Assembly (NCBI GenBank): GCA_036897485.1
Contig: JAYMTF010001700.1
Location: 1-21,810, forward strand
Direction: 5' to 3'
From: Pelargonium nanum
Taxonomy: Eukaryota; Streptophyta; Magnoliopsida; Geraniales; Geraniaceae
DNA: 21,810 nucleotides
Under the pieces are notes generated by a model. It had not been told where the DNA came from, did not search any database, and saw nothing but the letters and a program-made list of their open reading frames with translations. Of the stretch, positions 1 to 13,600 are shown one piece after another (positions within the stretch are counted from its first letter, which is position 1; each line of letters starts with the position of its first letter). The position numbers were made by a program, and so were the translations under genes.

Positions 1-960
1 CATGATCGCTTCAAATGCCCTGAAACACATATAAAAGGCCTGCAAAACACTAAAATACTAGAAAACACATCAAATCTAATAAAGCAAGATAAAATAAGCT
101 AAAACATGTAAAATCGGGACAAATATAAGCTAAATGCGAGGACTAAACAATATAAATATATATCAAATAGTGCACGTGTCACTGTATATTATATTAATTG
201 TTTCATCATAATTTTTTTTGAGGTATTCAATAGAATTGACAATTTGAAACCAAATATGGACTATTCGATACCCAATCTACGTCTTTTCTAGTTCATGTTG
301 CAAAATCTGAAATGAACAATTTCTCGGGTGAGGTAGTATAAATCAGCTATAGTCTTCATTGTGACATTTGCAAAATATTGCATTTTTTATGAAAGGCAAA
401 ATATATTTGCATTTAAACTTGTGAGGGAGATGTTTGCTCTCCTGTGGTCCTGTTCGACTCGAACTCAGACTGGTGGACGTCCAATGTGGTGACCATACGT
501 TAGATGGTTTACACACAATTTGGTAGTTGACATATATATATGTACGGTGTTCTCGTAACAATTTTTATATGAACTATATCGCATTAATGCACTACTTATT
601 AAAATAAATCTGATCAACTTTTAAGTCAAATTGGACAAACTCACGCGTAAAATCAATCCAAGACTCACATCTTTTTCAAATTTAGTAGTAATTAGAGCAT
701 TTCAGTCCGTCCCTATGAAAATCCAAAATTCGAATTGCTACCATTAGATTAAGTTTATTCAATATGAAGTTATGAACAAGAAATAATCATGTTTTAAAAT
801 TTGAATGGTCAATTTTAGATGAGATTATTTACATAAAAAAATCAACAAAATAAAAACGTAAATAGTAAAGTTGGGAAGGGTGTTTTGGGAATAAAAAATT
901 ACACCATCAGCCCCGCCTTGGGACTCTATTTTGCTCTATGTAGGTCACATTCACAAACTC
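1..960. other. AT-rich upstream region and putative CAND1 promoter
   Basis: No gene is supported here. The stretch is strongly AT-rich with many short stop-laden frames; the longest open frame (343..561, minus strand, 72 codons) resembles nothing I know. A CACGTG G-box core lies at 173-178 but is about 800 bp from the likely transcript start, so any role is speculative. A weak TATA-like A/T run lies near 890-899. The last 100 bases become less AT-rich and lead into the CAND1 5'UTR. The promoter assignment is inferred from position only. Confidence 0.45.
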
Positions 961-1620
961 ACAGTTCACAGTAGACGATTACAGAAGAAGAAGAAGAAGA
1001 AGAGTCACTAGGGTTTCTCTGATTTTTCCATCTCTTCTGTATCACCAGATTGATTTTTTCCGCACAAATTTTCCGATCACTTGATCGGCCGGCGTCGGAT
1101 TTGGACTCGGTAAGTTCTTCATCACATTGCATTCACTGTAATTGCTCTTGCTCCGGCTCTGTACAGTTCATTTTTTGGTATCTTACTCACATTTGATTCT
1201 TCTCAATTTCCGATCGACGAAGTAGCCGAAAATTACGAATTGCGCAATTTATGTAGCTTTTTTGAACTTGAAACGCCAGGTTAGGGTTCAAGGGTTTAGA
1301 TTATCACGTGCTCTATTAGTCTGTTAATTGTGACTAAAATTGCATATAGAATGTTTATATGTGTTTTGTTCGTGATGTCTTGTTCACTCTGATGCTTTAA
1401 GTTATTGCCAATTGCTTCAGTCCATTGATGATCAGCATTGCTTGTGATGCCTCTTGCATTGCCAATCAGTTCACTGTATTAACATCCCAGTCATTTTTTA
1501 GCTAGCTCCTTTTGCTAATATAGGTATCAATTTGTTTATTTATTTATATAATTGTTTGTTTTGACATTTTTGAAGGTTAGACCTTGGAGAGTTTGGTGAA
1601 GTTTTGATAGTCTCGCCGAC
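960..1620 (+). promoter_or_regulatory. CAND1 5'UTR with a leader intron
   Basis: The likely leader starts near 960, though the exact start is unknown. It contains a (GAA)n tract at 984-1002 and an AGGGTTT telo-box-type motif at 1010-1016, both common in leaders of plant housekeeping genes. A strong donor (G|GTAAGT) at 1110 and a T-rich tract ending in TTAG at 1580 define a likely 471-bp leader intron (1110..1580). This leaves a second leader segment at 1581..1620 directly before the start codon. The spliced leader has no upstream ATG, which supports the chosen start. Transcript data would be needed to fix the ends. Confidence 0.6.
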
Positions 1621-4600
1621 ATGGCGAATCTAGCTATGACCAGTATACTGGAGAAGGTATGCTCTCAGAATATGTTTCTGGGTAGAACTGGAGATATTTT
1701 GTGAACAAATAAGCTAGTTAATGTACGTATTAGCTATTATGTTTTGACTTATATGATTTTTTGTTGTTGTTGGTAGATGACGGGTAAAGATAAAGATTAT
1801 AGATATATGGCGACTTCTGATTTGCTAAATGAGTTGAACAAGGAGGGGTTTAAAGCTGACACAGACCTAGAGATGAAGTTGTCGAAAATCGTTTTGCAGC
1901 AGCTTGACGATGCAGCGGGTGATGTTTCTGGATTGGCTGTTAAATGGTAATGCTATCTTAATGCGTTCTTACTTGACCAGAGAAGCATGTTCTGCCAGTT
2001 GTCCCTGGCATGTTTGCTTAGTTTGCACTTTTGTTCTAGTGGTTTTCATTACACTATTACTATGGTACTATCTTTCTAGGGGTTAATGTGCTAGAACTCT
2101 ATTGTCTAACTGCTGTAGGGAGATCTCTACACACTCACCTACAAACAAAATCTTGGCAAACATGTATTTCTTCAATCTTTAAAGTCTTATGTTTCTTGCA
2201 ATGGATGGTTCAAGTTTGAATTATTACTTGTGTATACATGCAGTAGGAATTGCATTTGTACAATATTTCTTTAAAAGAAAGATGCAGTCTGATCATCTTT
2301 ATGCCCAACTTGAAGGATTATATTTTCTGTGCAGTTTGATCTCACATAAACCTCATTTTGCAGTCTGTTGTCTGTAAATACTTATTTTAACAGTTATTCA
2401 GGTAATAGTGCTTGCCTGCTAGGTTAATTATTTGAATAGATTGGGGTTTAGTACTCTAGATGAAACATACTCTTTCATACTCCAAATGTTAAATACATAA
2501 TCACCTGCAAATAGACTTGTACATCAATTAAAAGCAACTTCCTATCATTTAACGATCATTATGGAACATATCATTTGAAGCATGGAAAATTCAGTATTCC
2601 AGAATTGTATATTTAAATATCCTCAACATGCAAGCATGTGGGACAGGATTTGTGGTTTGAGTATCAGTCTTTCAGTGTTTATGTTGGTGCTAGATAAAGG
2701 AAAAGGGGATAAATGAAACATCTTCTGTTGTTAAAGATCATTTTCATCTATTGTTTTTAAATATCTTACTGCAGTCTTGCTCCATTGGTGAAGAAGATCA
2801 GTGAGGTACAAGTTGTGGAAATGACTAAACAACTCTCTGATAAGTTGCTAAATGGGAAGGACCAACATCGTGACATTGCGAGCATCGCTTTGAAGACAAT
2901 AGTTTCTGAAGTGACCACTACATCCCTTGCTCAGTCTATTCTGCTTTCTCTCTCTCCACAGTTAATAAAAGGAATCACTGGTTCGGTGAGTTGATAATTT
3001 TTTTATCTATTACTATAACCACATGGAAGTGCACTAGTAAAGTAGTGCGAGAGTGTTAGTGAATTCTACTTTATTAAAATGGAGTGTTCAGTTACATGTA
3101 AACACTGCACATATCCCTATACATGATTACTTATGAAAAGTTAAGATTGATCCATCAACCAGGACTCATGACCAACATTTTAAATTTGATAAAAGAATCC
3201 AAAGAAAAATGTTGGTTTTCACTCTGTCAAAAATCACCCTTGCATGTGACGCAGCAGTTAATATTATTAAACACTCATTATTTGTGCTTCAAAGTTCTGG
3301 TAAGGATAGAGTGAAAAGAGATGTTGACTTTGCAATAAAGAAGGCTTGGGAACAAATTAAAACACTTGGAACCTGTTATTAGACATAGTTCAGATACAAT
3401 TAGAAGTACTCAACACAAATAAGAAACTTATAACTGACACAGTAATCCAGTCACGAGTCATCCTTTTTTTACCCCGTTGATTCTCCAGGTTTTAAGTGAG
3501 TAATATCATATAGTATTTCATCCATATTTATCAACTAAAAAGGGCACATTGCACAAGATGATCAAGCATGGTTCATTTGACTTTATAGTTTCGCTTTTTC
3601 AAATCATTAATATATTATGATGATGAAGTTTTGCTTTCTTGTTCCTAAACATTTCCTCCAGGGAATGAGCACAGAGATAAAATGTGAATGTCTTGATATT
3701 TTATGCGATGTCCTACATAAGTTTGGGAATCTAATGGCAACAGACCACGAGCATTTGTTGGGTGCACTATTGTCCCAGCTGAGCTCCAATCAGGCCAGCG
3801 TTAGGAAGAAAACTGTTGCATGTATTGGTAAGATTTATCTAAATTATGCTAATGGTTTACATTGACATCCATTTTGTCAATCTGATGGCAGTCTTCCATG
3901 GCTTTTGAAATGTTATAAGTAAGATTGTCCTAACAATCTCTATGGCCAAATTTTCAACCGGTTCTTGTCATTTGCTTTTTTACAGTTTGGGTCAATCTAG
4001 TTGGATTTAGTTAATCTACTATTAGATGGGCAAAAATGGAACTGGTTATGTGACTTGACAAAGTGCTGTTTTTTGCAGCATCTCTTGCTTCAAGCCTGTC
4101 AGATGATTTGTTAGCTAAGGCGACCGTTCAGGTTGTTCAGAACTTGAGAAGTAAGGGCACAAAACCTGACATGACCCGAACAAACATTCAAATGATTGGT
4201 GCTTTAAGGTACTTAATAGTATATATATATTTCTCTTTTGATGCACAAGTTAATTCTTTTTTTATGAATAAGGTAGTAGCTGATAGACTTGTAAATGCCA
4301 ATTCCCATCCTAATATATTAAAGTGTTTACACCACTGAAGATGTATGTTCTTGGATCCTCTTTAGTTCTTAATTTGATTCTTTACAAAACTGGTAGAATG
4401 TTGTGAAACTAGTGCACTTGGTCAAATTGCAAGCATAACAATTCTGAAGTTGCCTGAATGTCTAGGGTGTTATATTGGGTTTCGATAGAATTTATACTAA
4501 CGTTTCTAACCAATGATTATTTGTCATGTCAGTCGTGCTGTTGGATATCGTTTTGGATCTCATCTTGCAGACACTGTTCCAGTCCTTATTAAGTACTGCA

Positions 4601-7600
4601 CATCTGCCTCAGAGAATGACGAGGAACTTCGAGAGTATAGTTTGCAGGTATTCTATAGGTTCTTATTTGGTGAAAGTATTAGTCAGTCCTCATTTTGTAC
4701 TTTAGAATATTCGGGTGTTTTTTGTTTATACTCTCCTTGTCCACGCGTTACATTGCAGGCATTGGAAAGTTTTCTTCTAAGGTGTCCCAGGGATATATAT
4801 TCATACTGTGATAAAATTCTGCATCTTACCCTGGAATATCTAAGTTATGATCCTAACTTTACCGATAACATGGAGGAAGATACAGATGAGGAAAATCAGG
4901 AGGAGGAAGAGGAAGAGTATGTTATCATTTGTCTGTCTATCAGCAGATATAATACTCTTTTATTCATGTTAAATTTGTTCTATTTCTTAACTATTTTACA
5001 GTGAAAGTGCGAATGAGTACACAGATGATGAAGATGTCAGCTGGAAAGTTCGAAGAGCAGCAGCTAAATGCTTAGCAGCTTTAATTGTTTCTCGTCCTGA
5101 GATGCTCTCGAAGTTGTATGAGGAGGTAAATTATGCAATCATTCATGTATTTATTTATTTATTCTTTGTGATAGCTACTTATTTCTTTTACTGGTCAGAT
5201 ATTTTTCCAAGGTGTGCATGCTGAATCTCTATGAAATTTGTGTTTATTTCTCTTTTTTTTTTGTCTCAAATAGATATATACTTGGAAATGATTAGCTGGA
5301 TTTTGCTTAATTGAGATTTGCTGTTTTGGATGTGGAAATTGTCTTATACTCTGAACTGAATGGATATGTGTATATAGTATGTCTGTTTTTAATCACACAA
5401 CTTAGTAATAATGTAGTTCATTATTGTTCAGGCTTGTCCCAAGTTAATTGATAGGTTTAAAGAAAGGGAAGAAAATGTCAAGGTGAGCCTAATTAATTTC
5501 TATTGTTTTCTATATATCTTTTATGTTGTTACTTGGTTGTTCGTCTAATCTAGCTATGATGCAGATGGATGTATTCAACACATTCATTGAGCTATTACGT
5601 CAAACTGGGAATGTTACGAAGGGGCAGAATGATGCAGATGAATTGAGGCAAGTTGATTTAATTTATTATTATACACTTTCTGTATGCAAGAATATCTCTA
5701 TATAAGAAAATTTTATGTGGGTACAAACATAATAATATTACCCTCTTTATCTATTCTTCATATATTTCAGTATGCTGGATATTTAAAAATTATTTCTTTT
5801 GAAGTAGAACATATAATTTATGCTCTTCAATATTTTCTGAAATACTTCAAAAAAATAACTGGGGCAATTTAATTGCAAATACTTTGTAATTTTTCTTGCT
5901 TTAATCATGTATTTAAAATGTAGAATTTAGAGAATTTGATACAAACCTTATTCCTAGTGTCGGCGCATAATAGTCATCCCCAACACCCAATCTGAATATG
6001 GTTTTCTTCATGTTCCATAAAATACTTACTACTTGTGCTGTTTTATGTTCCAATTTCCATCTAAGGGCTTTGATACTCATCTCTAAATGGATTTGCCAAG
6101 GTTCTAACTTATTCTCACTGGATTTCTAGGCTTTCTTTCTGTTTAGAGGTTGTAAGAGCTTCTGTAGACTAATTAGTATTCTTCGTTTCTTATTTCAGCC
6201 CCATTACGGGGCAGATTGGTTATGAAATCAGATTCTCTCCACTGTAGTGGCAAAATGTTTTATTTTTCTCATGCTATCTTAGTTTTTTATTTGTGTATGA
6301 ACATAAAAATGTTCGTGTAAGTCTCCGCCAGTTTTTATTTTATCTTGCAAAATCCTTTCTATTTATTGTTGAATAATAACTAACAATATGCAAAAGCAAT
6401 GCTTGATACAATATCTTGTACTTCCGTTATAAATGGGATTGAATATATATAGAATTGCTATTTTTTGACATCTGCAGTCCTAGATGGCTATTGAAGCAGG
6501 AAGTGCCAAAGGTTGTTAAATCTCTAAATAGGCAGTTGCGTGAGAAATCTGTAAAGACAAAGGTAGGAATAACTTCTATAGTAATATTATACTGGATCAT
6601 GAATCTGGAATCAACATGATATTTAGTTTGTATTTGTTTGCAGGTCGGTGCGTTTTCTGTTTTGAAAGAACTTGTTGTTGTCTTGCCTGACTGCCTTGCA
6701 GATCACATAGGATCACTTATTCCAGGAATTGAAAAGGCATTAAGTGTAAGTGAATCTTGTGTAGTATGAAGTACACAATTAGCATGTTTAGTTTTTCCAT
6801 GATGATTTGTTTGTTAATGATTAAAATTTTGTTCATTACTTTCATATCCAGGACAAATCTTCCACATCAAATTTGAAAATTGAAGCTCTTATATTTACTA
6901 GATTGGTGTTGTCTTCACATTCACCTTCTGTATTCCATCCTTACATCCAGGTATCACATCACTCTATGAATATTTATATTCTTAAGAAGTAATGCAACAT
7001 TCAATTAGGCAAAATTTCTCATGTTAATCAGCTCTTCATATCGGAGAATTTAATGATTTTGTGTTATCTAACATTTTGTGGATGTATTTGTATTCTGTCC
7101 ATTGGTTTTGTGTCCCTGATCACTTCAAGTACTCGTCACTGACTGGATTTTGTACTTATTCACATTACCAAGCAGAATTAACAATTGAATACTATTACCA
7201 CATATGGGTGTTGGCTTAGAGAAAGGGTTTTGGAAGAAGAAAGTAGAATGAAAAGGTTACTATATGAAGGAAATGTAACATGGTGTTATAGCTACTCTTT
7301 ACTAGAATGTGGCAGATTTTTTAATCATGTGGAACAAATAAATACCGGTGTTTTTCATATTCTGGTCTGGTCCTTAATAGTTTAACTGTTGCTTTTTAAA
7401 CTTTAAGACAGGATCCTTGCTGGTTTAATAGCTTTGTGAGAGAGCCATGTTCAGCTGTGTAGGTTCAATCACCTTCCCCAACCTGCAAATGTTCAGCTGT
7501 GTTTAATTTATTATTGGAAAGTTGCCATTTATGAAATTGTTTACAGATTTAACTATGGAGCAAACCAGAGATGTAATAAGTAAATTTTTTTGTTGTTGAT

Positions 7601-10600
7601 TGGGCTATTTATTAGTTTATATTTTGTTCCACACATCTTTCTAAATATGGGTTTCACTTGTGTCTTCTTCAGATTTTTCTTGATCATTTTCAAACTCTAT
7701 TAAATCATTACTGTGTTTCATATCATTTTTTATTCCCAAATTTGTTGCTTTGGTTGGAAGCATATTCATCCTTTTATATTTTATATTAGGCTCTTTCAAG
7801 TCCTGTTTTATCTGCTGTTGGTGAGCGTTATTACAAAGTCACTGCCGAGGCTTTAAGAGTTTGCGGGGAACTTGTTCGTGTTGTGCGACCGAAGATTGAT
7901 GTGAGATTGCATTTACCTCTCTCTGATTTTGATGTGTTGTTAGACCATATTCTAATTAATTAAATGCTTTTTTGTAGGGTTTTGGTTTTGATTTTAAACC
8001 CTATGTTCGTCCAATATATAATGCCATAATGTCTCGCCTGACAAATCAGGATCAAGATCAGGTTCGTAGAGTTTCTAATGAAACTTCTCTTTTTTATATT
8101 GTTATCATGTCTCATCTTTCTCTTTCTCTTTCTGCAGGAAGTCAAGGAGTGTGCCATTTCTTGTATGGGTCTTGTTGTCTCGACGTTTGGTGATAACCTC
8201 GGAGCAGAGTTACCTTCATGTCTTCCTGTGCTTGTTGACAGGATGGGAAATGAGATAACACGCCTTACAGCTGTGAAGGTTAGTCTATTGTATAGTCCCT
8301 TTAGTGTAGAGATCAATGATGCTTGTCTCAATGCTCATTAAGATTGTTAGAAGCTTGAAAAGGAAGCTATATTGCCCGTATTGGTACAAGATCTCCGACA
8401 TTGAAAACTCAAATATTATTGGAAACTGGCAGGGTTATCATTTTCTGTCACTAGATTGAAGTCTGTCAATATTAAGTGTATTTGTTAATTTATGTCTACT
8501 CTTCATGTGATGATTACTGGTGTCATTATTATAGAAGGCTTAAATCTGCAATGATATCAACAATACTTATAGTGGTGTCTGGGAATTGTCCACCCAATCT
8601 GGATGGCAAGTCTTTTTGGTTTACTGTACTCTGTTCATGAAATAATAAGTAGTTGTTGATTGAACTATTTTGATAATTTTATTGTAGAACTGGCGATGAA
8701 GTGCTAGTTCGCCTATGGCCTGTATTTTCATGTGGCTATGATTGTAACTCCTAACTAGCTCGTTAAAAATTCATAATGTAAACATTGTTGGCCAGGGTTT
8801 ACTTAATAACTATGTCAATAATTTGATCTGCTATGTTAAATGTGTTCTATCTATCCATGCATATGTATGTGGTAAGCTTGACAATAGAGTTCTTTATCCA
8901 GGCGTTTGCTGTCATTGCTGCTTCCCCTCTTCGGATAGATCTTTCCTGTGTGCTGGAGCAGGTTATCACAGAGTTAACTGCATTCTTGCGGAAGGTGTGA
9001 TTTTTTAAGTTATTTATTTATTTAATATTTATTCACTGCTGGCTAAACAATCCCTTACAGCTACTCAAAACTTGTGATGTCTTTCCTGAATTTTTCAACT
9101 GGAGTACTTGAATATTTAAACTGGTTTCCTTGTGCTGGAATATAGGCCAATCGAGCTTTGAGACAGGCAACATTGGGGACACTAAATTCTCTAATTGTTG
9201 CTTATGGTGATAAAATTGGTTCATCTGCTTATGAAGTTATCATTGTGGAACTTTCTGCCTTAATAAGGTGTCTTGTCTTGTTGCCCATTTAATGTTTATT
9301 TTTGCTATGATTCACAGTAGATATTTGAATTATTTATACGAACCATAACCATAATGCTAATCTATTGCTTGTGTCAGTGATTCGGACTTGCACATGACAG
9401 CTCTTGCCCTGGAACTCTGCTGCACCTTGATGGCAGACAGGAGGTCTAGCCCTAAAGTTGGTTTGGCTGTTAGGCATAAAGTTCTTCCTCAAGCACTGAC
9501 ATTAGTAAAAAGTTCATTGCTGCAGGGGCAGGCCCTTTTGGTATTTATATCACACACTACTTTGATTATGTGTCCTGATTTACTTACTGCATACTCATAA
9601 ATCTTCTCTTTTTTGCAGGGCCTACAAAACTTTTTTGCCGCCCTAGTCTATACTTCAAACACAAGTTTTGATGCTTTGCTAGATTCTCTTCTTTCCTGTG
9701 CTAAACCATCACCACAGTCAGGCGGGGTTGCAAAACAGGCTTTGCATTCAATAGCTCAATGTGTTGCTGTTCTCTGCCTTGCTGCTGGAGATTCGAAATG
9801 TTCATCTACAGTGAGCATGCTTACTGACATCCTTAAAGATGACAGTAGTACTAACTCAGTAAGCTTTATCTCCTTGATTTTATTTTATTTATTATTATTG
9901 TTGTTGTTGTGCAAAATAATCTTTAAAGTTGTTTCAAATATGAAGTTGCGGGTGGATTGTTTTTTTTTTTTTTTTTCATTTTCATACCTTATGAATTCTG
10001 GTTTTTTGTTACAGTTTTATTTTTTAAAATTAAAACAGAATGTACTGTGTTTTAGGTTAATTACACACAACCTCTACCCCTTTTGTTTGCCACTGTTTGA
10101 TTGGGCTCTCCAAACTTAACCGACATTATGAGTTCTTTTTATAATAAATTGTTATATGAGTGGTTGATTTAATGATCCAGTCTTCCTCTATTAATGTGTA
10201 CTCTTTCCACTTTCGTTATAATTTTACTTTTTGTATAACATATTTCATTATCATTTTTTAGGCTAAGCAGCACCTTGCCTTGCTATGTCTGGGTGAGATT
10301 GGAAGAAGGAAAGATCTAAGCTCTCATGCCCTTATTGAGAATATTGTTATTGAGTCCTTTCAGTCGCCTTTTGAAGAGATCAAGTCTGCTGCTTCCTATG
10401 CTCTTGGCAATATTGCTGTTGGTAATTTATCGAAGTATTTACCTTTTATTTTGGACCAGATTGACAATCAGCAGAAGAAACAATATCTATTGCTTCATTC
10501 ATTGAAGGAGGTAGGGTTTCGTGATCTGTGAGTCCCCTTTTAGCAGAGTTGGATGCTAAATATATATTTTCCTTGTCTTAATTTCTATTTCAAATTATAT

Positions 10601-13600
10601 TGTGCAGGTAATAGTTCGACAATCTGTGGATAAAGCAGAGTTTCAGGATTCTAGTGTTGAGAAAATACTTAAGTTGCTCTTTAACCACTGCGAAAGTGAA
10701 GAAGAGGGTGTTCGCAATGTAGTAGCTGAATGTCTGGGCAAAATTGCTCTCATTGAACCTGCAAAACTTGTACCTGCCCTTAAGGTATCTTCCCCGTTGA
10801 ATCCCATGATCCTCTGCTATTTCTTTACAATCATAGCATCTGTCATTGATGGGCTTTGCTTTAATGTTTTGTTTACTCTAGGTGCGAACAACCAGTCCAG
10901 CTGCTTTCACTAGAGCAACAGTTGTCATTGCCGTGAAATATTCCTTAGTAGAGCGACCAGAGAAGATAGATGAGATCATATTCCCTGAGATCTCATCATT
11001 TCTGATGCTTATTAAGGATCAAGATCGGGTGAGTCTCAGTACCCATTCAAATGATTTAAAAATAAGATATTTTTGTTTTGTTTTTAGCACTCCATATGTG
11101 TCGGTGGTGGGTCTTGTACTCATTATTTTTTAATGGGTATGATGCAGCATGTTAGACGGGCTGCTGTGTTGGCCTTGAGTACAGCTGCTCATAATAAACC
11201 TAACCTCATAAAGGGACTCCTTCCAGAACTATTGCCGCTTCTATATGATCAGACAATTGTTAAGGTATCTTAAGATTTTTAACATTTGCCATCTCTTATA
11301 TAAATAACTATTATGAATTCTGTATGCTTTCTGTGCAAGTGTGCACGTTAAAATAGTATGATATATGTGTCAAATCTGCAAATTTTCTTGTGATATGGCG
11401 GTATGCAATTTTGAACTTGTGTTGATAAATTATAGACCTGCTTATGTTCTTTTTCTCTGGTCTATAGACCTGCTTATGTTCTTTTTCTCTGGTCTCTTTT
11501 GTGAAATCAAAGTATGAGTTGTATAGTTAAGAAGTTGCAAAGTAACGAGCTAACCTAAGATTGTATATGAGGTTTCATGGTTGTATTTTATTTTGGTGTC
11601 TTGTTAAGCTCTACCGCCTTCCCTTTGGTGGGCAAAATTATTCATTTCAGTGTGTCGTCTCTGCAAGTTTTCTTGTGATAGGTTGTTCAATTTGAACTTG
11701 TGGTTGATAATATAGATCTGCTTATGTTCTTTTTCCTTGGTCTTTTTGTGGAAATCAAAGGATGAGTCGTAAACTAAAGTAAAGAAGTTTCAGAGTAATG
11801 AGCTAATCTAAGATAATATATGAGGTTTTACGGTCGTATTTATTTTGATGTCTTGTTATGTCCTGCCGCCTTCCCATTGGTGGGGTTAGATTATGGATTT
11901 CAAATTTCGGAATGTTTTTATTCATGTTTTATTGATATCCTTTTTATTTAATACCAATGGTCTTTTTAGTCTTATCTTGTTTGCAATTATCGATGCAGAA
12001 AGAATTGATAAGAACAGTGGATCTCGGTCCTTTCAAGCACGTTGTGGACGATGGGCTTGAGCTCAGGAAAGCAGCTTTTGAATGTGTAGATACCCTTCTC
12101 GACAGCTGTCTTGATCAAGTGAATCCTTCATCATTCATCGTTCCTTACCTTAAATCTGGTCTAGATGGTGAGTCTGATTCAAATTTCATTCCGACTATTT
12201 TTTCCATCTAGGATCTGGTTCTGGTTGTGAGTAAAACATAAGATTAACTACCAAACAGGTCCCCCAATAAATTATCAGGATTCAACCATTTTGGTCCCTG
12301 AATTAATTTTATGTCAATAAGGTCCCTCAAATTATTTATAAAGCGTGGCGCTCAAATGTATAATTGTGTCAGCTCTGTCTGGCTAGTTAGTTTAATATTT
12401 TTAATTCCACATCAGTGTAACTAACAGAATTTAACGGAAGTAAACGCCGGGATCATTTTGGTCGCTTGTTAAATAATTGAGGGACCATATTGACCTAAAA
12501 TTAATTCAAGGACTAAAATGATCAGTAACTAATAATCAAGGTACCAATTTAGCAGTTAATCCTAAAGCATATCTGTCCACTCAATGCATGTAGAATGTTG
12601 ATAACATAGGATTCTTGACCAGAGTAATTGTTTTTCAAATACTCGAGTATGGAACTTGACACCTCCCGTGGTGTTCTTGGTTAGCATTTTACATTATAAT
12701 TGATGGAAATTTTCACCTAAAAGTTACCGCATGATTGTCACGAACGAGGAACGGATTTTGTAATATTTAATGATACTCGTGCGAAGAATGAAATTTACAC
12801 TTGGTGGTTATTGTTTTTTGCTTACTTCTGAGTTTTGGTTCTTCCAGATCACTATGATGTGAAAATGCCATGCCATCTTATTCTCTCAAAACTTGCGGAT
12901 AAGTGCCCGTCTGCTGTACTAGCAGGTCAGTTTATATTTTGACTGAACGTTCATGTCAATCAGAAGATATGGATTTTATTTCTCATATAAGGTATCGGTT
13001 TTTTCAGTGTTGGACTCTCTAGTGGATCCTCTCCAAAAGACTATCAATTTTAAGCCGAAGCAAGATGCTGTCAAGCAGGAGGTGGACCGTAATGAAGACA
13101 TGATTCGTAGTGCGCTTCGAGCTATTGCATCCTTGAACCGAATAAGGTGCGTTTTCTTTATATGATTTGAGTTTGAAATTTAAAGTGATTATACACATAA
13201 TTTCACATCACTATAAATTACCAATAACTGAGAGTAGAGCTAACAATCTAGAATCAAACCTGCGGGCACTCAAATTCCGACCCACGTTTTTGCGGGTCAT
13301 GTAGCATATAATGGACCCAGTTAATTTTTGGGTTGGGTTAGGCAACCTCATTCGATCCACACAACGAACCCACAACCTGAACAGACCTCGCACCACTTTC
13401 GGGTTGGATTTTTCAACTCGAATTGGCAGCTCTAACTGAGGGAACCATCATCTATGTGCTATATCTACCGATGAATTTGTGGCGCCTAATTATTGTTCTT
13501 ATTTCACAGTGGAGGAGATTGCAGCCATAAATTCAAGAACCTCATGAGTGAAATATCAAAATCCCCAACGCTTTGGGATAAATATCATTCAATCCGGAAC

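Noticed and set aside
173-178. CACGTG as a functional G-box of CAND1
   Set aside because: It is about 800 bp from the probable transcript start with no supporting cluster of motifs; a six-base match is weak.
343-561. 72-codon minus-strand open frame in the upstream region
   Set aside because: No start context, domain or family resemblance; chance open frames of this size are expected.
5648-5653. GT donor at 5652 for CAND1 intron 10
   Set aside because: Using it places a TAG stop directly at the start of exon 11; the GC donor keeps the conserved frame.
7960-8331. 123-codon open frame on the minus strand
   Set aside because: It lies antisense to CAND1 exons 15-16, whose + strand frame is clearly conserved; it is a shadow frame.
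9613-10119. 168-codon + strand open frame taken as one gene
   Set aside because: The first 80 codons are CAND1 exon 20; the rest reads through the donor at 9859 into intron 20, including the T run, so it is not a separate protein.
11431-11494. CRISPR-like or satellite array from the 32-bp repeat
   Set aside because: There are only two adjacent copies, no spacers, and the locus is a plant intron; it is a simple tandem duplication.
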